From: Hyphomicrobiales bacterium
GTDB taxonomy: Bacteria; Pseudomonadota; Alphaproteobacteria; Rhizobiales; Rhizobiaceae
Assembly: GCA_900466475.1 (NCBI GenBank)
Contig: UBMI01000011.1
Coordinates: forward strand, 1-64,000
Length of the DNA stretch: 64,000 nt
Direction: 5' to 3'
Shown piece after piece: positions 8,782 through 18,163 of the stretch; positions within the stretch are counted from its first letter, which is position 1; every line of letters starts with the position of its first letter. A model generated the notes under the pieces. It did no database searches. It saw only the letters and a list, made by a program, of their open reading frames with translations, and was not told where the DNA came from. The position numbers were made by a program, and so were the translations under genes.

Positions 8782-8970
8782 CGTGTTGATTCCCTTGGTT
8801 TTGCCTCTGAACATCGCATCGACGGCTTGCTCAAGGCTGGTCGTTTTGCCGACGAACGCGTTCGCAGACGAGGTCTCTTCTTACGGCCGTGCTCAGTGTT
8901 GGAAGTGCGCCGAGGCCCGGTGGATCCTATCTGGCGCCAGTCGACGCGCGGTGGTGAGCGACGGACATCT

Positions 8971-9345
8971 TCAAAGGCCGACCTCCGAAAAAGGGCCGTT
9001 AGGCTTAAAGCCGGCGTCTACGCTGAGAACTGCGCCGTTTATCAGGACCAGCCAGGAAAGCGACTGCGTTGGCGATTTCCCCGGGGTTTGCCAAAGCGTC
9101 CAAGCGAGGTGAGGCTTCTCTGATAGTCAACATCACGCTCCGCCAGGGCCGAGAGAGATGATCCGGACGTCGAACGAGAGATTTGAAATTGCTGCCCGCG
9201 CAAAGAGAACAGGAGTGCGAACGTTGACATCATGCATAGCCTGCGGTCGGCGAGTACCAGATCCGCGTTCATGGGTGCGGTCCCAATGACTGCGCCGTTG
9301 ACCAGAAAATGAAGCTGTGGCGGCTCTTGCAGTGCTTTTTGCACG
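8971..9345 (-). pseudogene. Short-chain dehydrogenase (SDR) remnant
   Basis: Across shifting minus-strand frames, the back half of an SDR can be followed: a VN-AG-like stretch near VNGAVIGTAPMNADLVLA, then DVNVRTPVLFARAAIS and RIISLGPGGA, then LDALANPGEIANAVAFLAG, then LINGAVLSVDAGFKP and a stop at 8971. At least three frame changes separate these pieces and the NAD-binding N-terminus is missing. It sits beside a TetR gene, as SDR genes often do. Confidence 0.6.
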
Positions 9346-9354
9346 AGAACTCGA

Positions 9355-9915
9355 CTAAGGCTGGGCTGCCAACGACTTGCTATAGATCGCTGCATGAATC
9401 CCGATAAGGCGCCGCATATCCTCAACATCCTGGGCGGCGTAGCGCAAGCCCCGCATGCCATAGGTGAGCGTCAGAGCATAATTCTCGGGCGAAGCGGGTA
9501 TCGGCCAGCTCTCCACGCTCGCCTGGAGGATCTCTACGACCAGAGCCTGGAAGTTTCGATAGACTTGGCGGACGGCGGGAAATTGCAAATCGAAGAGATC
9601 GGCCGCATCTGGAAACGCGGCCGCGAGTTCGACGCCATGCATGCCCCAGCTCGTGCAGGCGTGAAGCAGCTTTTCGTCGAGCGGGCCAATCTTCGCCGTA
9701 GCCGTCCTGATCTTAGTCAGCGCCTGCGCGTCCATGTTTTCGATGACGCGGCTGAAGATCGCTTCCTTGTCCCTAAACTGGAGGTAAAGAGACGGGCGGG
9801 ACATCCCGGCCGCCTTAGCGATATCGCCCATGGTTGTGCGAGCGAAACCGTAACGCACGAAAACATACTCTGCAGCCCCGAGGATATGGTCTTCTTTTTC
9901 AGCTCTGGCGTCCAT
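9355..9915 (-). CDS. TetR-family repressor
   Basis: 186 residues. The N-terminal helix-turn-helix is typical: ILGAAEYVFVRYGFARTTMGDIAKAAGMSRPSLYLQF (about residues 11-47). The C-terminal ligand/dimer domain is helical and not assignable. The gene is divergent from a DUF1330 gene, and two tandem operator-like boxes fill the 71-base gap. It probably represses both genes in response to an unknown ligand. Confidence 0.87.
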   Translation of the reverse strand: MDARAEKEDHILGAAEYVFVRYGFARTTMGDIAKAAGMSRPSLYLQFRDKEAIFSRVIENMDAQALTKIRTATAKIGPLDEKLLHACTSWGMHGVELAAAFPDAADLFDLQFPAVRQVYRNFQALVVEILQASVESWPIPASPENYALTLTYGMRGLRYAAQDVEDMRRLIGIHAAIYSKSLAAQP

Positions 9916-9924
9916 GCCTTACCT

Positions 9925-9975
9925 TGACATTTAGACAAAAATTGTCAACTGATGACAAAATGACGGAAAATGTCA
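9925..9975. promoter_or_regulatory. Two tandem TGACA-N13-TGTCA boxes (TetR operators)
   Basis: Box 1 is TGACA 9925-9929 with TGTCA 9943-9947. Box 2 is TGACA 9953-9957 with TGTCA 9971-9975. Each half-site pair is 13 bases apart, an inner GAC occurs at the same offset in both boxes, and the boxes repeat every 28 bases. Box 2 touches the AGGAGG ribosome site (9975-9980) of the DUF1330 gene; box 1 lies just before the tetR-like start. Binding of the divergent TetR protein is inferred. Confidence 0.7.
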
Positions 9976-9986
9976 GGAGGTAAAGT

Positions 9987-10397
9987 ATGCAGGATGTCGA
10001 GTTGCCCGAGCATCTTTTGAACGAGGCGGTGGAGCGGCTGGGGGGTGGCCCCGTGGTCATGGTGAACCTCCTGACCTTCAGGAAGAGCCCGCTCTACCCG
10101 GACGGCTTTGCGGATAGGAAGTCCTCCGCGCGTGCCGCCTACTACGAAGGTTACGCCGGCGCATTCGGCCAGATCGCGGCGAGGCTTGGGATCGAATATG
10201 AGCTGGTTCATGCGGGCAGCCAGCTCCTGACCCTTGTGCCGCTCGAACAGGAAAGCTGGGACGACATCGTCATCGTGCGCTATCGCAGCCTTTCGGATCT
10301 GCGCCGGATCACTGAAACCGAGGATTACGCGCGCCAAGCCGCGCCCCATCGTGTGGCAGCCATTGCGGCATGGCGGTTCATCGCGACCCGTTCGTGA
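9987..10397 (+). CDS. DUF1330-like protein
   Basis: 136 residues with the DUF1330/ferredoxin-like fold pattern: GGGPVVMVNLLTFRKS near the start, ARAAYYEGYAGAF in the middle, then ESWDDIVIVRYRSLSDLRRITETEDY and a final AWRFIAT. Members are small dimeric proteins of unknown activity, related to the EthD/Dabb type. AGGAGG lies 6 bases before the ATG. Tight operator spacing with the divergent TetR gene suggests it is the main repressed target. Confidence 0.72.
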   Translation: MQDVELPEHLLNEAVERLGGGPVVMVNLLTFRKSPLYPDGFADRKSSARAAYYEGYAGAFGQIAARLGIEYELVHAGSQLLTLVPLEQESWDDIVIVRYRSLSDLRRITETEDYARQAAPHRVAAIAAWRFIATRS

Positions 10398-10497
10398 ATT
10401 GCGGGCTGGTCCTAGCGGCGATTTCGGAGCTATTGGTGCGTACGGCTTATCGACGATATGCGATTCCGGACGGGCGCCACGACATGAAAGGCTGCAC

Positions 10498-11394
10498 ATG
10501 GATTGGAACGACCTTCGTTATTTCTTGACTGTTGCCCGCACCGCGAGCCTCACCCAGGCCGCGTCGGAACTCAAGGTCAGCCAATCCACGGTTAGCCGAC
10601 GCATTGTCGAACTGGAGGACGATCTCGGCGTGGCGCTGTTTCAGCGCCATCAGACCGGTTATTTCCTGACGGATGAGGGGCGGGAGGTGCTGCGCCATGC
10701 CGAGCAGGTCGAAGATAGCATCCTGGCCCTAGAGCGCGGCGCGGTCGGCCTCGACAAGGATCCGCAGGGCGTCGTGCGGCTTGCGACATCGGAAAATCTG
10801 GCGACCGATCTGATCATCCCGGCACTCCCTGCCTTCTGCGAGCGCTATCCCGGCATCTGTCTCGAGATCATCACCAGCACGGTTGCCGCCGAACTTGGTC
10901 GGCGCGAGGCCGATATCGCGCTACGCGTTGTTCGACCGACCCGCGGCAATCTGACGATCAGGAGTGTCGGACGCATGACCTATTCGGTCTATGGCAGCCG
11001 GGCCTATCTCGACCGCCATCCCTATGTCGAGGGAGAACCGCTAGGCGGCCGGCGTTTCATCACCTGGGACGACAGCCATGCCTTTATGCCGGCCGCAGCC
11101 TGGCTGAAGCGGGAGCATCCCGGTTGCAAGATCGCCCTCGTCACCAGCAGCCTGCCGTCGCAAATCGTAGCCGTGCGGGCCGGTTTGGGCCTGGCCGTGA
11201 TTCCCGATTTCCTAGCAGTTGGAGACGATCTCGTTCCCGTCATTCCGTCGGAGCGCTTGTTCAGCAACAAGGTCTGGCTGGTCACCCATGCCGATCTTGT
11301 GGCCTCGGCGCGCGTGAGAGCGGTCGGGGATTTTCTGGCCGATCGGGTAATGCGCACCAATCTCGACCTTTCCAGGCGCCCCCCCGACGGCTGA
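10498..11394 (+). CDS. LysR-family transcriptional regulator
   Basis: 298 residues from ATG 10498 (AAAGG upstream). The N-terminus MDWNDLRYFLTVARTASLTQAASELKVSQSTVSRRI is a standard LysR winged helix. The effector domain follows (GVVRLATSENLATDLIIPALPAF, then ADIALRV, then GLGLAVIPDFLA). It is of the short, unusually acidic-ligand subtype that begins with 'WNDLRYFL'. The gene converges on the downstream minus-strand redox operon (11433-14269), so control of that operon would act from a distance; this is only a guess. Confidence 0.88.
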   Translation: MDWNDLRYFLTVARTASLTQAASELKVSQSTVSRRIVELEDDLGVALFQRHQTGYFLTDEGREVLRHAEQVEDSILALERGAVGLDKDPQGVVRLATSENLATDLIIPALPAFCERYPGICLEIITSTVAAELGRREADIALRVVRPTRGNLTIRSVGRMTYSVYGSRAYLDRHPYVEGEPLGGRRFITWDDSHAFMPAAAWLKREHPGCKIALVTSSLPSQIVAVRAGLGLAVIPDFLAVGDDLVPVIPSERLFSNKVWLVTHADLVASARVRAVGDFLADRVMRTNLDLSRRPPDG

Positions 11395-11432
11395 GAGCCG
11401 GCCACGACGGCGGCGTGCCCGGATCGTCTGCA

Positions 11433-11846
11433 TCAGTCGGGCTGAAATGCTTTCCAGAGCCCGTAGGAATCCTCGATAAAGTTATAGCTGCTGACCTTCC
11501 CATCGCGCACGGAGCAGATCGCCGCAAAGTCGCTCGCGAAGGTCTTGCCCGTGGTGAGAATGCGATGGCGGAAATGGCCCGTGACGACGACCGTATCGCC
11601 ATTTTCGAAGATCCGCTCGACATAAAAATCGAGAGGCTCGAAATGATCGGGAAAGACCGCCATCCAGGCCCGCACCGCATCCTTCCCATGGCGGATGCCG
11701 ATCGTGGGAACGTCGGAAGCGCCCTGCACTTTCCAAACCACGTCGTCGGTAAGGCAGTTGAGCGTCTTGTCCACATCCTTGCGGAAGAACGTATCGAGAT
11801 AATGCTGGACGACCTGTGCGGCCGTCCTCTCCTTTATATCTGTCAT
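11433..11846 (-). CDS. SnoaL/NTF2-like protein
   Basis: 137 residues with a cone-shaped NTF2-like fold pattern: VVQHYLDTFFRKDVDKTLNCLTDDVVWKV at the start, then GIRHGKDAVRAWMAVF, FENGDTVVVTGHF and a C-terminal strand with VRDGKVSSYNFIEDSYGLW. Such proteins are isomerases, hydratases or ligand binders; the active site is not readable. Last gene of a four-gene minus-strand set that begins with another NTF2-like protein. Confidence 0.75.
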   Translation of the reverse strand: MTDIKERTAAQVVQHYLDTFFRKDVDKTLNCLTDDVVWKVQGASDVPTIGIRHGKDAVRAWMAVFPDHFEPLDFYVERIFENGDTVVVTGHFRHRILTTGKTFASDFAAICSVRDGKVSSYNFIEDSYGLWKAFQPD

Positions 11847-11891
11847 CTTGAAATCTCCGGGCCGCGTCGCGGCGCATTATTTTGCTTCAAC

Positions 11892-12641
11892 TTAGCGGTG
11901 GCCGCCGGCAAAGACGAAGAATTCGCCGGTCGTCCAGCTGGATTCGTCAGAGGCGAGGAAAATTGCCGCCGGCGTCACGTCGTCGGCCGTGCCCAGCCGT
12001 TTGAGCGGCGTTCTGGCCGTCACTGCGGGGCCGAAGTCCGTCTTCAGGAAGCCACCGGCCTGGACGCCTTCTGTATCGACAACGCCGGGCTTGATCGCAT
12101 TGACGCGGATCTTGCGGGGCGCGAGTTCGTTGGACAGCGCCCGCGTCAATCCGTCGATCGCGCCCTTGCTGGCTGTGTAGACGGAAGCGTTTTCCGGGCC
12201 GAAAATCGTTACCGTCGAGGACATGTTCACAATGCTGCCGCCCTCCGGCATGTATTTCACGGCCTCCTTCACAGCGAGCAGATAGCCGAAGACGTTCAAC
12301 TCCATATGCCGGCGGAAGAGCTTGATGGAGAGGTTTTCGAGCGGCTGGAAGTCATAGACGCCAGCATTGTTGACGAGCACGTCGACGCGGCCATAAGCGC
12401 GGTTCGCTTCGGCGAAGAGCGCCTCCACCTGTGCCGGATTGCTCATGTCTGCCTTGACGGCAATGGCTTGGCCGCTCTTCGCCTCGATATCCGCCACCAC
12501 ATGGTCGGCCGCATCCTTGCTGGCCGCATAGTTGACCACCACCGAGGCTCCCTCGACGGCAAGGCCCCTCGCGATTGCTGCGCCGAGGCCCTTGGAAGCG
12601 CCGGTAATGACAGCGACCTTCCCTTTCAATCGATCTGTCAT
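11892..12641 (-). CDS. Short-chain dehydrogenase/reductase
   Basis: 249 residues from the ATG at 12641, preceded by AAGGA. Classical SDR features are complete: TGASKGLGAAIA (NAD(P)-binding glycine motif, about 13-24), LVNNAGVYDF, the catalytic serine in IVNMSST, YTASK with tyrosine and lysine, and NAIKPGVVDTEG after it. The first acidic or basic cofactor-choice position is followed by YAASKDAADHV, suggesting NADP(H). Encoded between an aldo/keto reductase and an NTF2-like gene, probably one operon. Confidence 0.88.
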   Translation of the reverse strand: MTDRLKGKVAVITGASKGLGAAIARGLAVEGASVVVNYAASKDAADHVVADIEAKSGQAIAVKADMSNPAQVEALFAEANRAYGRVDVLVNNAGVYDFQPLENLSIKLFRRHMELNVFGYLLAVKEAVKYMPEGGSIVNMSSTVTIFGPENASVYTASKGAIDGLTRALSNELAPRKIRVNAIKPGVVDTEGVQAGGFLKTDFGPAVTARTPLKRLGTADDVTPAAIFLASDESSWTTGEFFVFAGGHR

Positions 12642-12694
12642 GATCCTTATCCTCTTGGTTTGGTTGTCGCTATTCGGACGCTCCCGCGCATCGA

Positions 12695-13756
12695 TCAGGA
12701 CGTTTGCGACGTCTTGTCGGCCCAAAGATCGACGGCGCCCATGCGGTCCGCACCCTGCGTGGCCAGCATCCAGCCCGGATATTCCGGCGGCAACTCGCTA
12801 ACGGCGTCGAGCTTGGCGCTTTCGTCCTCGGTGAGGGTGATATCCACTGCGGCGATATTATCCTCGAGTTGGCTCAGCCGCTTCGCGCCGACGATGATGG
12901 AGGTGACGACAAGCTTGGAAAGAAGCCAGGCGAGCGCGATTCGGGCTGGGCTGCAGCCATGGGCTTCAGCAATCGGCTTCAGCACGTCGATCACATTCCA
13001 GGCGCGCTCCTTGTCGACAATAGGGAAATCGAAAGAGGAGCGGCGCGAACCTTCGGGCGACTGGTTTTCCCGGCTGAACTTGCCAGACAGCAGGCCGCCG
13101 GCAAGCGGGCTCCAGACGAGAAGGCCCATTTTCTCGGCTTCGAGAAGCGGCCGCAATTCGCGCTCCAAATCTCGTCCGGCGACCGAGTAATAGGCCTGCA
13201 GCGTTGTGAAACGCTCCAGATTGAGGCGGGCGGAAACACCCAGCGCGGTCGCAATGCGCCAGGCTTGCCAGTTGGACACGCCGAGATAGCGGACCTTCCC
13301 CTGGCGTACCAGATCGTCCAGTGCCCGCAGCGTTTCCTCGACTGGCGTCAGGATATCGGTGGCGTGGACCTGATAGAGATCGATGTGATCGGTCTGAAGC
13401 CGCTTGAGGCTGGCTTCCACGGCATCCATGATGTGCCCGCGCGACGCGCCGACATCGTTCCGGCCTGGTCCCATGCGGCTATAGACCTTGGTGGCCAGGA
13501 CCATCTCGTTTCTGGGTATCCCGAGATTCTTGAAGGACTGGCCGAGCGTGCGCTCGCTGGCACCAGCTGAATAGACGTCGGCAGTATCGAAAAAGTTGAT
13601 CCCAGCGTCGATGCTGGCCTTGACCAGTTCGTCGGCGTCGCTCTGGCCGACATCGCCGATATGTTCGTAGATGCCGGTGCCGTCGCTAAAAGTCATCGTT
13701 CCCAGGCAAAGCTGCGAAACCAGAAGACCGGTATTGCCGAGTGGCTTGTACTTCAT
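12695..13756 (-). CDS. Aldo/keto reductase
   Basis: 353 residues from the ATG at 13756, with AAAGGAG upstream. It is a TIM-barrel NADPH reductase: the N-terminus MKYKPLGNTGLLVSQLCLGTMTF, INFFDTADVYSAGASE holding the catalytic aspartate and tyrosine, the lysine in VLATKV, DLYQVHATD for the histidine, then GVSNWQAW and the C-terminal NADP-binding IIVGAKRLSQLEDN. This is the AKR11/12-like long subgroup. The substrate is unknown; it sits in an operon with an SDR and two NTF2-like proteins. Confidence 0.9.
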   Translation of the reverse strand: MKYKPLGNTGLLVSQLCLGTMTFSDGTGIYEHIGDVGQSDADELVKASIDAGINFFDTADVYSAGASERTLGQSFKNLGIPRNEMVLATKVYSRMGPGRNDVGASRGHIMDAVEASLKRLQTDHIDLYQVHATDILTPVEETLRALDDLVRQGKVRYLGVSNWQAWRIATALGVSARLNLERFTTLQAYYSVAGRDLERELRPLLEAEKMGLLVWSPLAGGLLSGKFSRENQSPEGSRRSSFDFPIVDKERAWNVIDVLKPIAEAHGCSPARIALAWLLSKLVVTSIIVGAKRLSQLEDNIAAVDITLTEDESAKLDAVSELPPEYPGWMLATQGADRMGAVDLWADKTSQTS

Positions 13757-13855
13757 TTTACGCTCCTTTAGACGCGTCAATCCGTTCGGACAGGAAGGTC
13801 CGCTCCGCGTCAGTTGTGATTGATGGGGTGTAGAGCTGCCTAGCGCTCGGCGCGA

Positions 13856-14269
13856 TCAGGCTGCGTCACTTCTGTCGGGCGCGCCGAATATCTCGTTGAT
13901 GCGCAGCGAGTCCGTGAATTCCTTGCCGCTTGCGATCTTCCCGTCCCGGAAGCGCAGCAGGAAATGATAATGGTTCCGATAGTGCCGGCCATCCTTCATC
14001 GGCAGATCGCCCTCGGCGACGATCGCCAAGCGATCGCTCTCGCCGGTGATTTCGTGATACTCCAGCCTGAGTGGGCCGGAGGCGTTTTCTAAAAGCTTGG
14101 GCAGGTTTTTGAGATATGACCCCTTAGCGTGCAAGCCCGAAAACTTGTTGCCGGGCATGATCCACCAGGTCATATCCTCGGTGCTGAGCTTCGACATCGT
14201 GTCGGTATCGCATCGTGCAAGCGCATCCAGAAAGTCCTTAGCGACGTCCTCGTGGTGCTTTCTATCCAT
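13856..14269 (-). CDS. SnoaL/NTF2-like protein
   Basis: 137 residues. Typical family layout: HEDVAKDFLDALARCDTDTMSKLSTEDMTWWIMPG, then LRLEYHEITGESDRLAIVAEG, HYRNHYHFLLRFRDGKIASGKEFTDSLRINEIFG. The DGKI...E.TDS ending is common in ketosteroid-isomerase-like hydratases. First gene of the minus-strand set running to 11433. Sequence similarity to the other NTF2-like protein of the set is low, so this is not a recent duplication. Confidence 0.75.
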   Translation of the reverse strand: MDRKHHEDVAKDFLDALARCDTDTMSKLSTEDMTWWIMPGNKFSGLHAKGSYLKNLPKLLENASGPLRLEYHEITGESDRLAIVAEGDLPMKDGRHYRNHYHFLLRFRDGKIASGKEFTDSLRINEIFGAPDRSDAA

Positions 14270-14514
14270 GGCCTATCTCCTTCCGAGCCATTCGTCATGA
14301 CATCACACGACCTGACTTAGGCGCTCAAATTTCGAAAAAAACGGCAAAAAATGCTTAACCGTTTTTCAAATTTGGAAAACTGGGAGGGTGCAAGCGCACA
14401 GACATCGGAGGCTTGGGAGGAATCGCCAGAAGAGGGAGCCATCCACCTCATCAAGCTCAGTGCCATCGATCGGTTCGCGTGCTTCGCTTTGCAGAAATCG
14501 TTTTGGTCTGAGGT

Positions 14515-15030
14515 ATCGCGATGCGGATTTGCTACGCGAGATGATTGGCTTTGCAGCCGAGAAGCTGATGGAGCTGGAGGTCGGCGCGAAGACTGGAGCG
14601 GCCTACGGGGAAAAAATGACTTTCGACTTGCACAGCGTAACGGCTATCGCGACCGCAATTGGGAGACCCGAGCTGGTACCGTTGAACTGCGAACTCCAAA
14701 GCGGCGCACTGGCAGTTCCTTCCCTAGCTTTCTGGAGCCGCGCCGCATGGCCGAGAAGGCGCTGACCGCGGTGATCCAGGAAGCCTATATCCAGGGTGTT
14801 TCGACCCTCTCGGTGGACGATCTGGTCAGGGCGATGGGTATGAGCGGCATCTCCAAAAGCCAGGTCTCCAGGCTGTGCGAGGAAATCCGACAAGGTGAAG
14901 GCCTTTCTCTCCCGGCCCATCGAAGGCGAGGGGCCATACCTTTGGATCGATGCCACCTATCTCAAGGTCCCGCGCGGCGGACGCATCGTCTCCGTCGCGG
15001 TGATCATCGCCATCGGCGTCAACACGGAAG
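14515..15030 (+). mobile_element. IS256-family transposase remnant
   Basis: Pieces of an IS256 transposase follow one another in shifting frames: DADLLREMIGFAAEKLMELE, then AQRNGYRDRNWETRAGTVELRTPK, then SFLEPRRMAEKALTAVIQEAYIQGVSTLSVDDLVRAMG, then SKSQVSRLCEEI, then KAFLSRPIEGEGPYLWIDATYLKV. The first catalytic aspartate (WIDATY) is present, but the match stops near base 15030, well before the second aspartate and glutamate. No terminal repeat was seen. The right edge abuts mgtA sequence on the other strand. Confidence 0.75.
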
Positions 15031-15891
15031 ACGGCAGGGCAATGGCGATCGCACAGATGATGATCGTGGAAATGATCAACGGCGGGCTGGCCCAGCTCTC
15101 GATAAACGGCTTTCGAGCGGTGCGGATGACATGAATGATCAGCGTCTGGGTCAGGATTGGTTCCACGAACCACCCGTTTGAAATAGCGACGCATTTGTCC
15201 AGGCATCGACGACAAACGGCATGGTGAAATAAGTCGAATAATCGAAGATCGAGCTGATCGGCCCGATGAACAGCATAAAGCGCATGTATTGCCGATTTCC
15301 CATTTTCGGGGACGCAGGAAGATCGACGCGCCGAGAACGCTGAACATGTTGCCGAAGTTCGAGCTTGCGCCCATCTTAATGTATTTGACGATGTTGCCGA
15401 AAGACGCGTCGGCCCTCGATGACATCGTTCAAGATGGCCAGGTTTTTTTAGAGCAGGATAATATCTGCGGATTCCTTGGCGATATCGACCGCCGTGTCCA
15501 CGGATATTGCGACATCGGCGGTCTTCAATGCCGGACCACCGTGATTTCATCGCCCATGAAGCCGACAACGTGATCTCTGGCCTGCCGGGCAGCGACGATG
15601 CGGGCCTTCTGGCAGGACGACACCTTGGCGAAGGCGTTCGCTTTCTCTACTGCGTCCCCAATTTCCATGTCACTCATTGCTTCCAGATCGTGCCCGAGTA
15701 AGAGACCGGAAATATCGAGACCCACATCCCGGCAGGTCTCGCGCGTCACCAGATCGTTATCCCCGGTCAGAATTTTGACAGCCACGCCGGATGCACGGAG
15801 CGCAGCGAGTGCGGCGGCGGCCGTTTCTGGCGGGGTCGAGGAAAGCAATAAAGCCTTGCAGCGTCAATCCGGTTTCATGGACGGCTTCATA
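15031..15891 (-). pseudogene. mgtA: MgtA-type Mg2+ P-type ATPase, decayed C-terminal half
   Basis: On the minus strand the second half of an MgtA ATPase can be pieced together: GLTLQGFIAFLD, a shift, then ALAALRASGVAVKILTGDND, QKARIVAARQARDHVVGFMGDE, a shift, ALKTADVAISVDTAVDIAKE, a TAA in place of the glutamate codon before KNLAIL, a shift, FGNIVKYIKMGASSNFGNMF, and finally WFVEPILTQTLIIHVIRT. The phosphorylation-site half is absent. The 3' end is cut by the IS256 remnant. Clearly non-functional. Confidence 0.78.
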
Positions 15892-15905
15892 GGTTGGGGT
15901 AGCGC

Positions 15906-16345
15906 GGCAGTGCCAGGAACAGCGCCATCGCGCCGCCGTTAGTCTTCGCCTATCTGTTGGATATCCAGGTTGGGAGGAGGGCCGGCACTGACAAGTGACA
16001 GAGGGATGACATCCGAAGCCGACCGCCTCTGTTGCGACCGCGCCGGGCGTTTCAGTGGGCGCAATCAGCTTTGCCACCGTCAGATCGGGCACGAGATCTG
16101 TGTATGTCTTAATAGCCCATTGAAAAGGGCGCCTCCCGGTCAGGGAGAGGCACCCCTTTCGTGCTGAAAGTTGAGGGCGTTCTGCATCGTGGAGATTTAA
16201 GGAACGAGCGAAGTTTTTCCAGCACCTTCGGAAGGAAAAGATCTTGGATCGGTTAACGACTAGGCGCACCCCATCGCCTCTTCAACTATTGGCCGGTCGA
16301 CTGGTGACGACTACCTGACCGAAAATATTCTCATTTATTGGCCCA
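15906..16345. other. Intergenic with an imperfect hairpin
   Basis: No gene is supported. Around 16122-16160 an imperfect stem (GCCTC/GAGGC flanked by further pairs, loop GGTCA) could form. On the minus strand it is followed by a short TTTT, so it may be a weak terminator. Confidence 0.35.
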
Positions 16346-17344
16346 ATGGCACTAATTGAGCGTATGCTAGAAACAAATAACTTTCGACTGCGCGTGAGAG
16401 CGTGCGTTTCACTTCAACGGACGGTGACCGGGCCGATGACAGCTGCATTCACGAACGCCCTCCAACTTAGTGAGCCTTCTCCAGAGCAGGTCAGGGATCA
16501 ACTCACACGCATGTTGAGCAGTCAGAACCTCGAACTGCCGCAGCGTGGACGTAAATTTCTGCAATTCGTCGTCGATGAAACTCTGGATGGCAGGCAGGGA
16601 TACATCAAAGCGGTGACTATCGCTCAACTTGTGTTCGGTCGGGATGCATCCTTCGATGCACAGGCCGACCCTTGTGTCCGGATCGAAGCAAGTCGCATCC
16701 GCCGCGAGTTGGAGCGATACTACCTGCTCCAGGGTTCGGAAGACGACATTGTCATAACCGTTCCCAAAGGGGCATACGTTCCAACCTTTCGGATGAGAAC
16801 GATGCCGAAGGGACAGGCAATATCTGCACCAACAAAGCCTCTGGCCTTGCCTGAGGATCCGATACGCAAAGCCGGCTTGGAGCCTTGGCAATGGGTCGTG
16901 GGTGCCGTGACCATCGGAAGCTTTGTGCTCGTCCACGGTCTGGTTCTGATGGACAGTCCGAGCTCAGCGATCACAACGACCATGCAATCGATCGCCGTCG
17001 AACCATTTGAGCCTATGTCCCCGGACTCAGACACGGTAGGCATATCTCTGAGTTTTACATATGAGGTTGTGAGCAAGCTGGTGCCAATCAAGAAGCTTGT
17101 CGTAAAGGCCGGTCGTACCTCGAGTTCGAACGATAGCCTCTATCTGCTCCAAGGGGCGGTGCTACTGGAGGGACGGCGACTAAGGTTGGCGACCCGGTTG
17201 GTGAGGCGTTCGGATGGCGCTGTCGTTTGGGCTGAAAATTATGACGACGAGCTGGACAGGAAGCCATCGTTTGCAATCCAATCGGACATCGCGGAGAAAA
17301 TCGCCAAGTCCGTTGCGCGTCCGCTTGGCATTGGTAAGGAGTGA
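16346..17344 (+). CDS. Membrane-anchored protein with winged-helix-like N-terminus and FlgO-like C-terminus
   Basis: 332 residues (303 if starting at ATG 16436). The N-terminal part (QLTRMLSSQNLELPQRGRKFLQFVVDETLDGR, then AQLVFGRDASFDAQADPCVRIEASRIRRELERYY, then VITVPKGAYVPTF) is the domain found before adenylate-cyclase-like or TPR regulators in rhizobia. One membrane span follows (WVVGAVTIGSFVLVHGLVLM). The periplasmic end (LQGAVLLEGRRLRLATRLVR, GAVVWAENYDDEL) resembles FlgO/TolB-N domains. CadC-like membrane signalling is an inference. Two decayed relatives lie at 21815-23067. Confidence 0.65.
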   Translation: MALIERMLETNNFRLRVRACVSLQRTVTGPMTAAFTNALQLSEPSPEQVRDQLTRMLSSQNLELPQRGRKFLQFVVDETLDGRQGYIKAVTIAQLVFGRDASFDAQADPCVRIEASRIRRELERYYLLQGSEDDIVITVPKGAYVPTFRMRTMPKGQAISAPTKPLALPEDPIRKAGLEPWQWVVGAVTIGSFVLVHGLVLMDSPSSAITTTMQSIAVEPFEPMSPDSDTVGISLSFTYEVVSKLVPIKKLVVKAGRTSSSNDSLYLLQGAVLLEGRRLRLATRLVRRSDGAVVWAENYDDELDRKPSFAIQSDIAEKIAKSVARPLGIGKE

Positions 17345-17699
17345 GCGTCAAAAGCGCGTTGTTTTCAGACCGGCAGGATGTTAGCCCACTGCCCCATCAT
17401 CACGCGGATGGTTGGTAGCGAGCGCGGGAAAGGGCCCATCGCGGGGTGGGCGATGAGCCTCTAGGCCCGTACAGGGAAAACAAGCCCAACCGACAATGGA
17501 TTGACGTCCCGAATGTTCCACCAGACCAACGAATGAACGCGCGGGAGCCAACGATGCTGGCGTCGAGTGGACGCCAGCACCACGGCCCGCTCCACATTGA
17601 GTAGTCGCTGACCCGATTTCACTCCGTGAAGCAGCGCAGGATCTTTTGAAGGCTCAGAAGACCGGACGCTTGCATATTGGCTACCGGCTGGATCTTTGA
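17345..17699. other. Intergenic, no supported gene
   Basis: No recognisable domain or start signal on either strand. The response-regulator remnant begins near the right end. Confidence 0.4.
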
Positions 17700-18062
17700 G
17701 CCGTTCCGGAAGCCGCGCTTGCACCTCTAATCCCGGTCGTGTTTCTTACGGGCCCAGGTGAAATAAAGGCTGGCGTCGACGCAAGGAAAGCAGGTGCACA
17801 GGACTTCTTGGAAAAGACCAGCTCGGCGGCGGTGCTGATGGAGGCGATCGAGCGAGCGCTAGCGCAATATGAGAGACGACGGGCCGAGCACGACCGTCTG
17901 CAGAAAGTGAGTGGCTTGATTGCGAGTCTGAGCGCGCCTGAAGCCGAAGTCTTTGGGCTTATCGTCCGTGGCCACCAGGTCATGGAGAAGATCGCCGCAA
18001 AATTGCTTGCGGAGGTCTTATTGATCGCCGCCGACATCGGTCGTACCGCGACCACAGGGTGA
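17700..18062 (+). pseudogene. FixJ-type response regulator remnant lacking its recognition helix
   Basis: The second half of a receiver domain is readable (IPVVFLTGPGEIKAGVDARKAGAQDFLEKTSS, with the conserved lysine), then the linker ALAQYERRRAEHDRL and the start of a LuxR-type domain (LSAPEAEVFGLIVRG). It then jumps straight to HQVMEKIAAKLLAEVLLIAADIG. Compared with FixJ-family proteins, about 20-25 residues holding the helix-turn-helix are missing in frame. The phosphoacceptor half of the receiver is also missing upstream. Non-functional as a regulator. Confidence 0.65.
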
Positions 18063-18163
18063 TCGGACGCTCTTCCCCTAAGGGCAATATCAACCGACCG
18101 CCGGCACGCCTAGAGTGACGTAAACCCGCGTATGTAGCGCAATGTCACGCATGAGCGCATGAG

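Noticed and set aside
11124..13190. Plus-strand open frame of 688 codons
   Set aside because: It runs antisense through an NTF2-like gene, an SDR and an aldo/keto reductase with complete motifs, and is arginine-rich without a domain.
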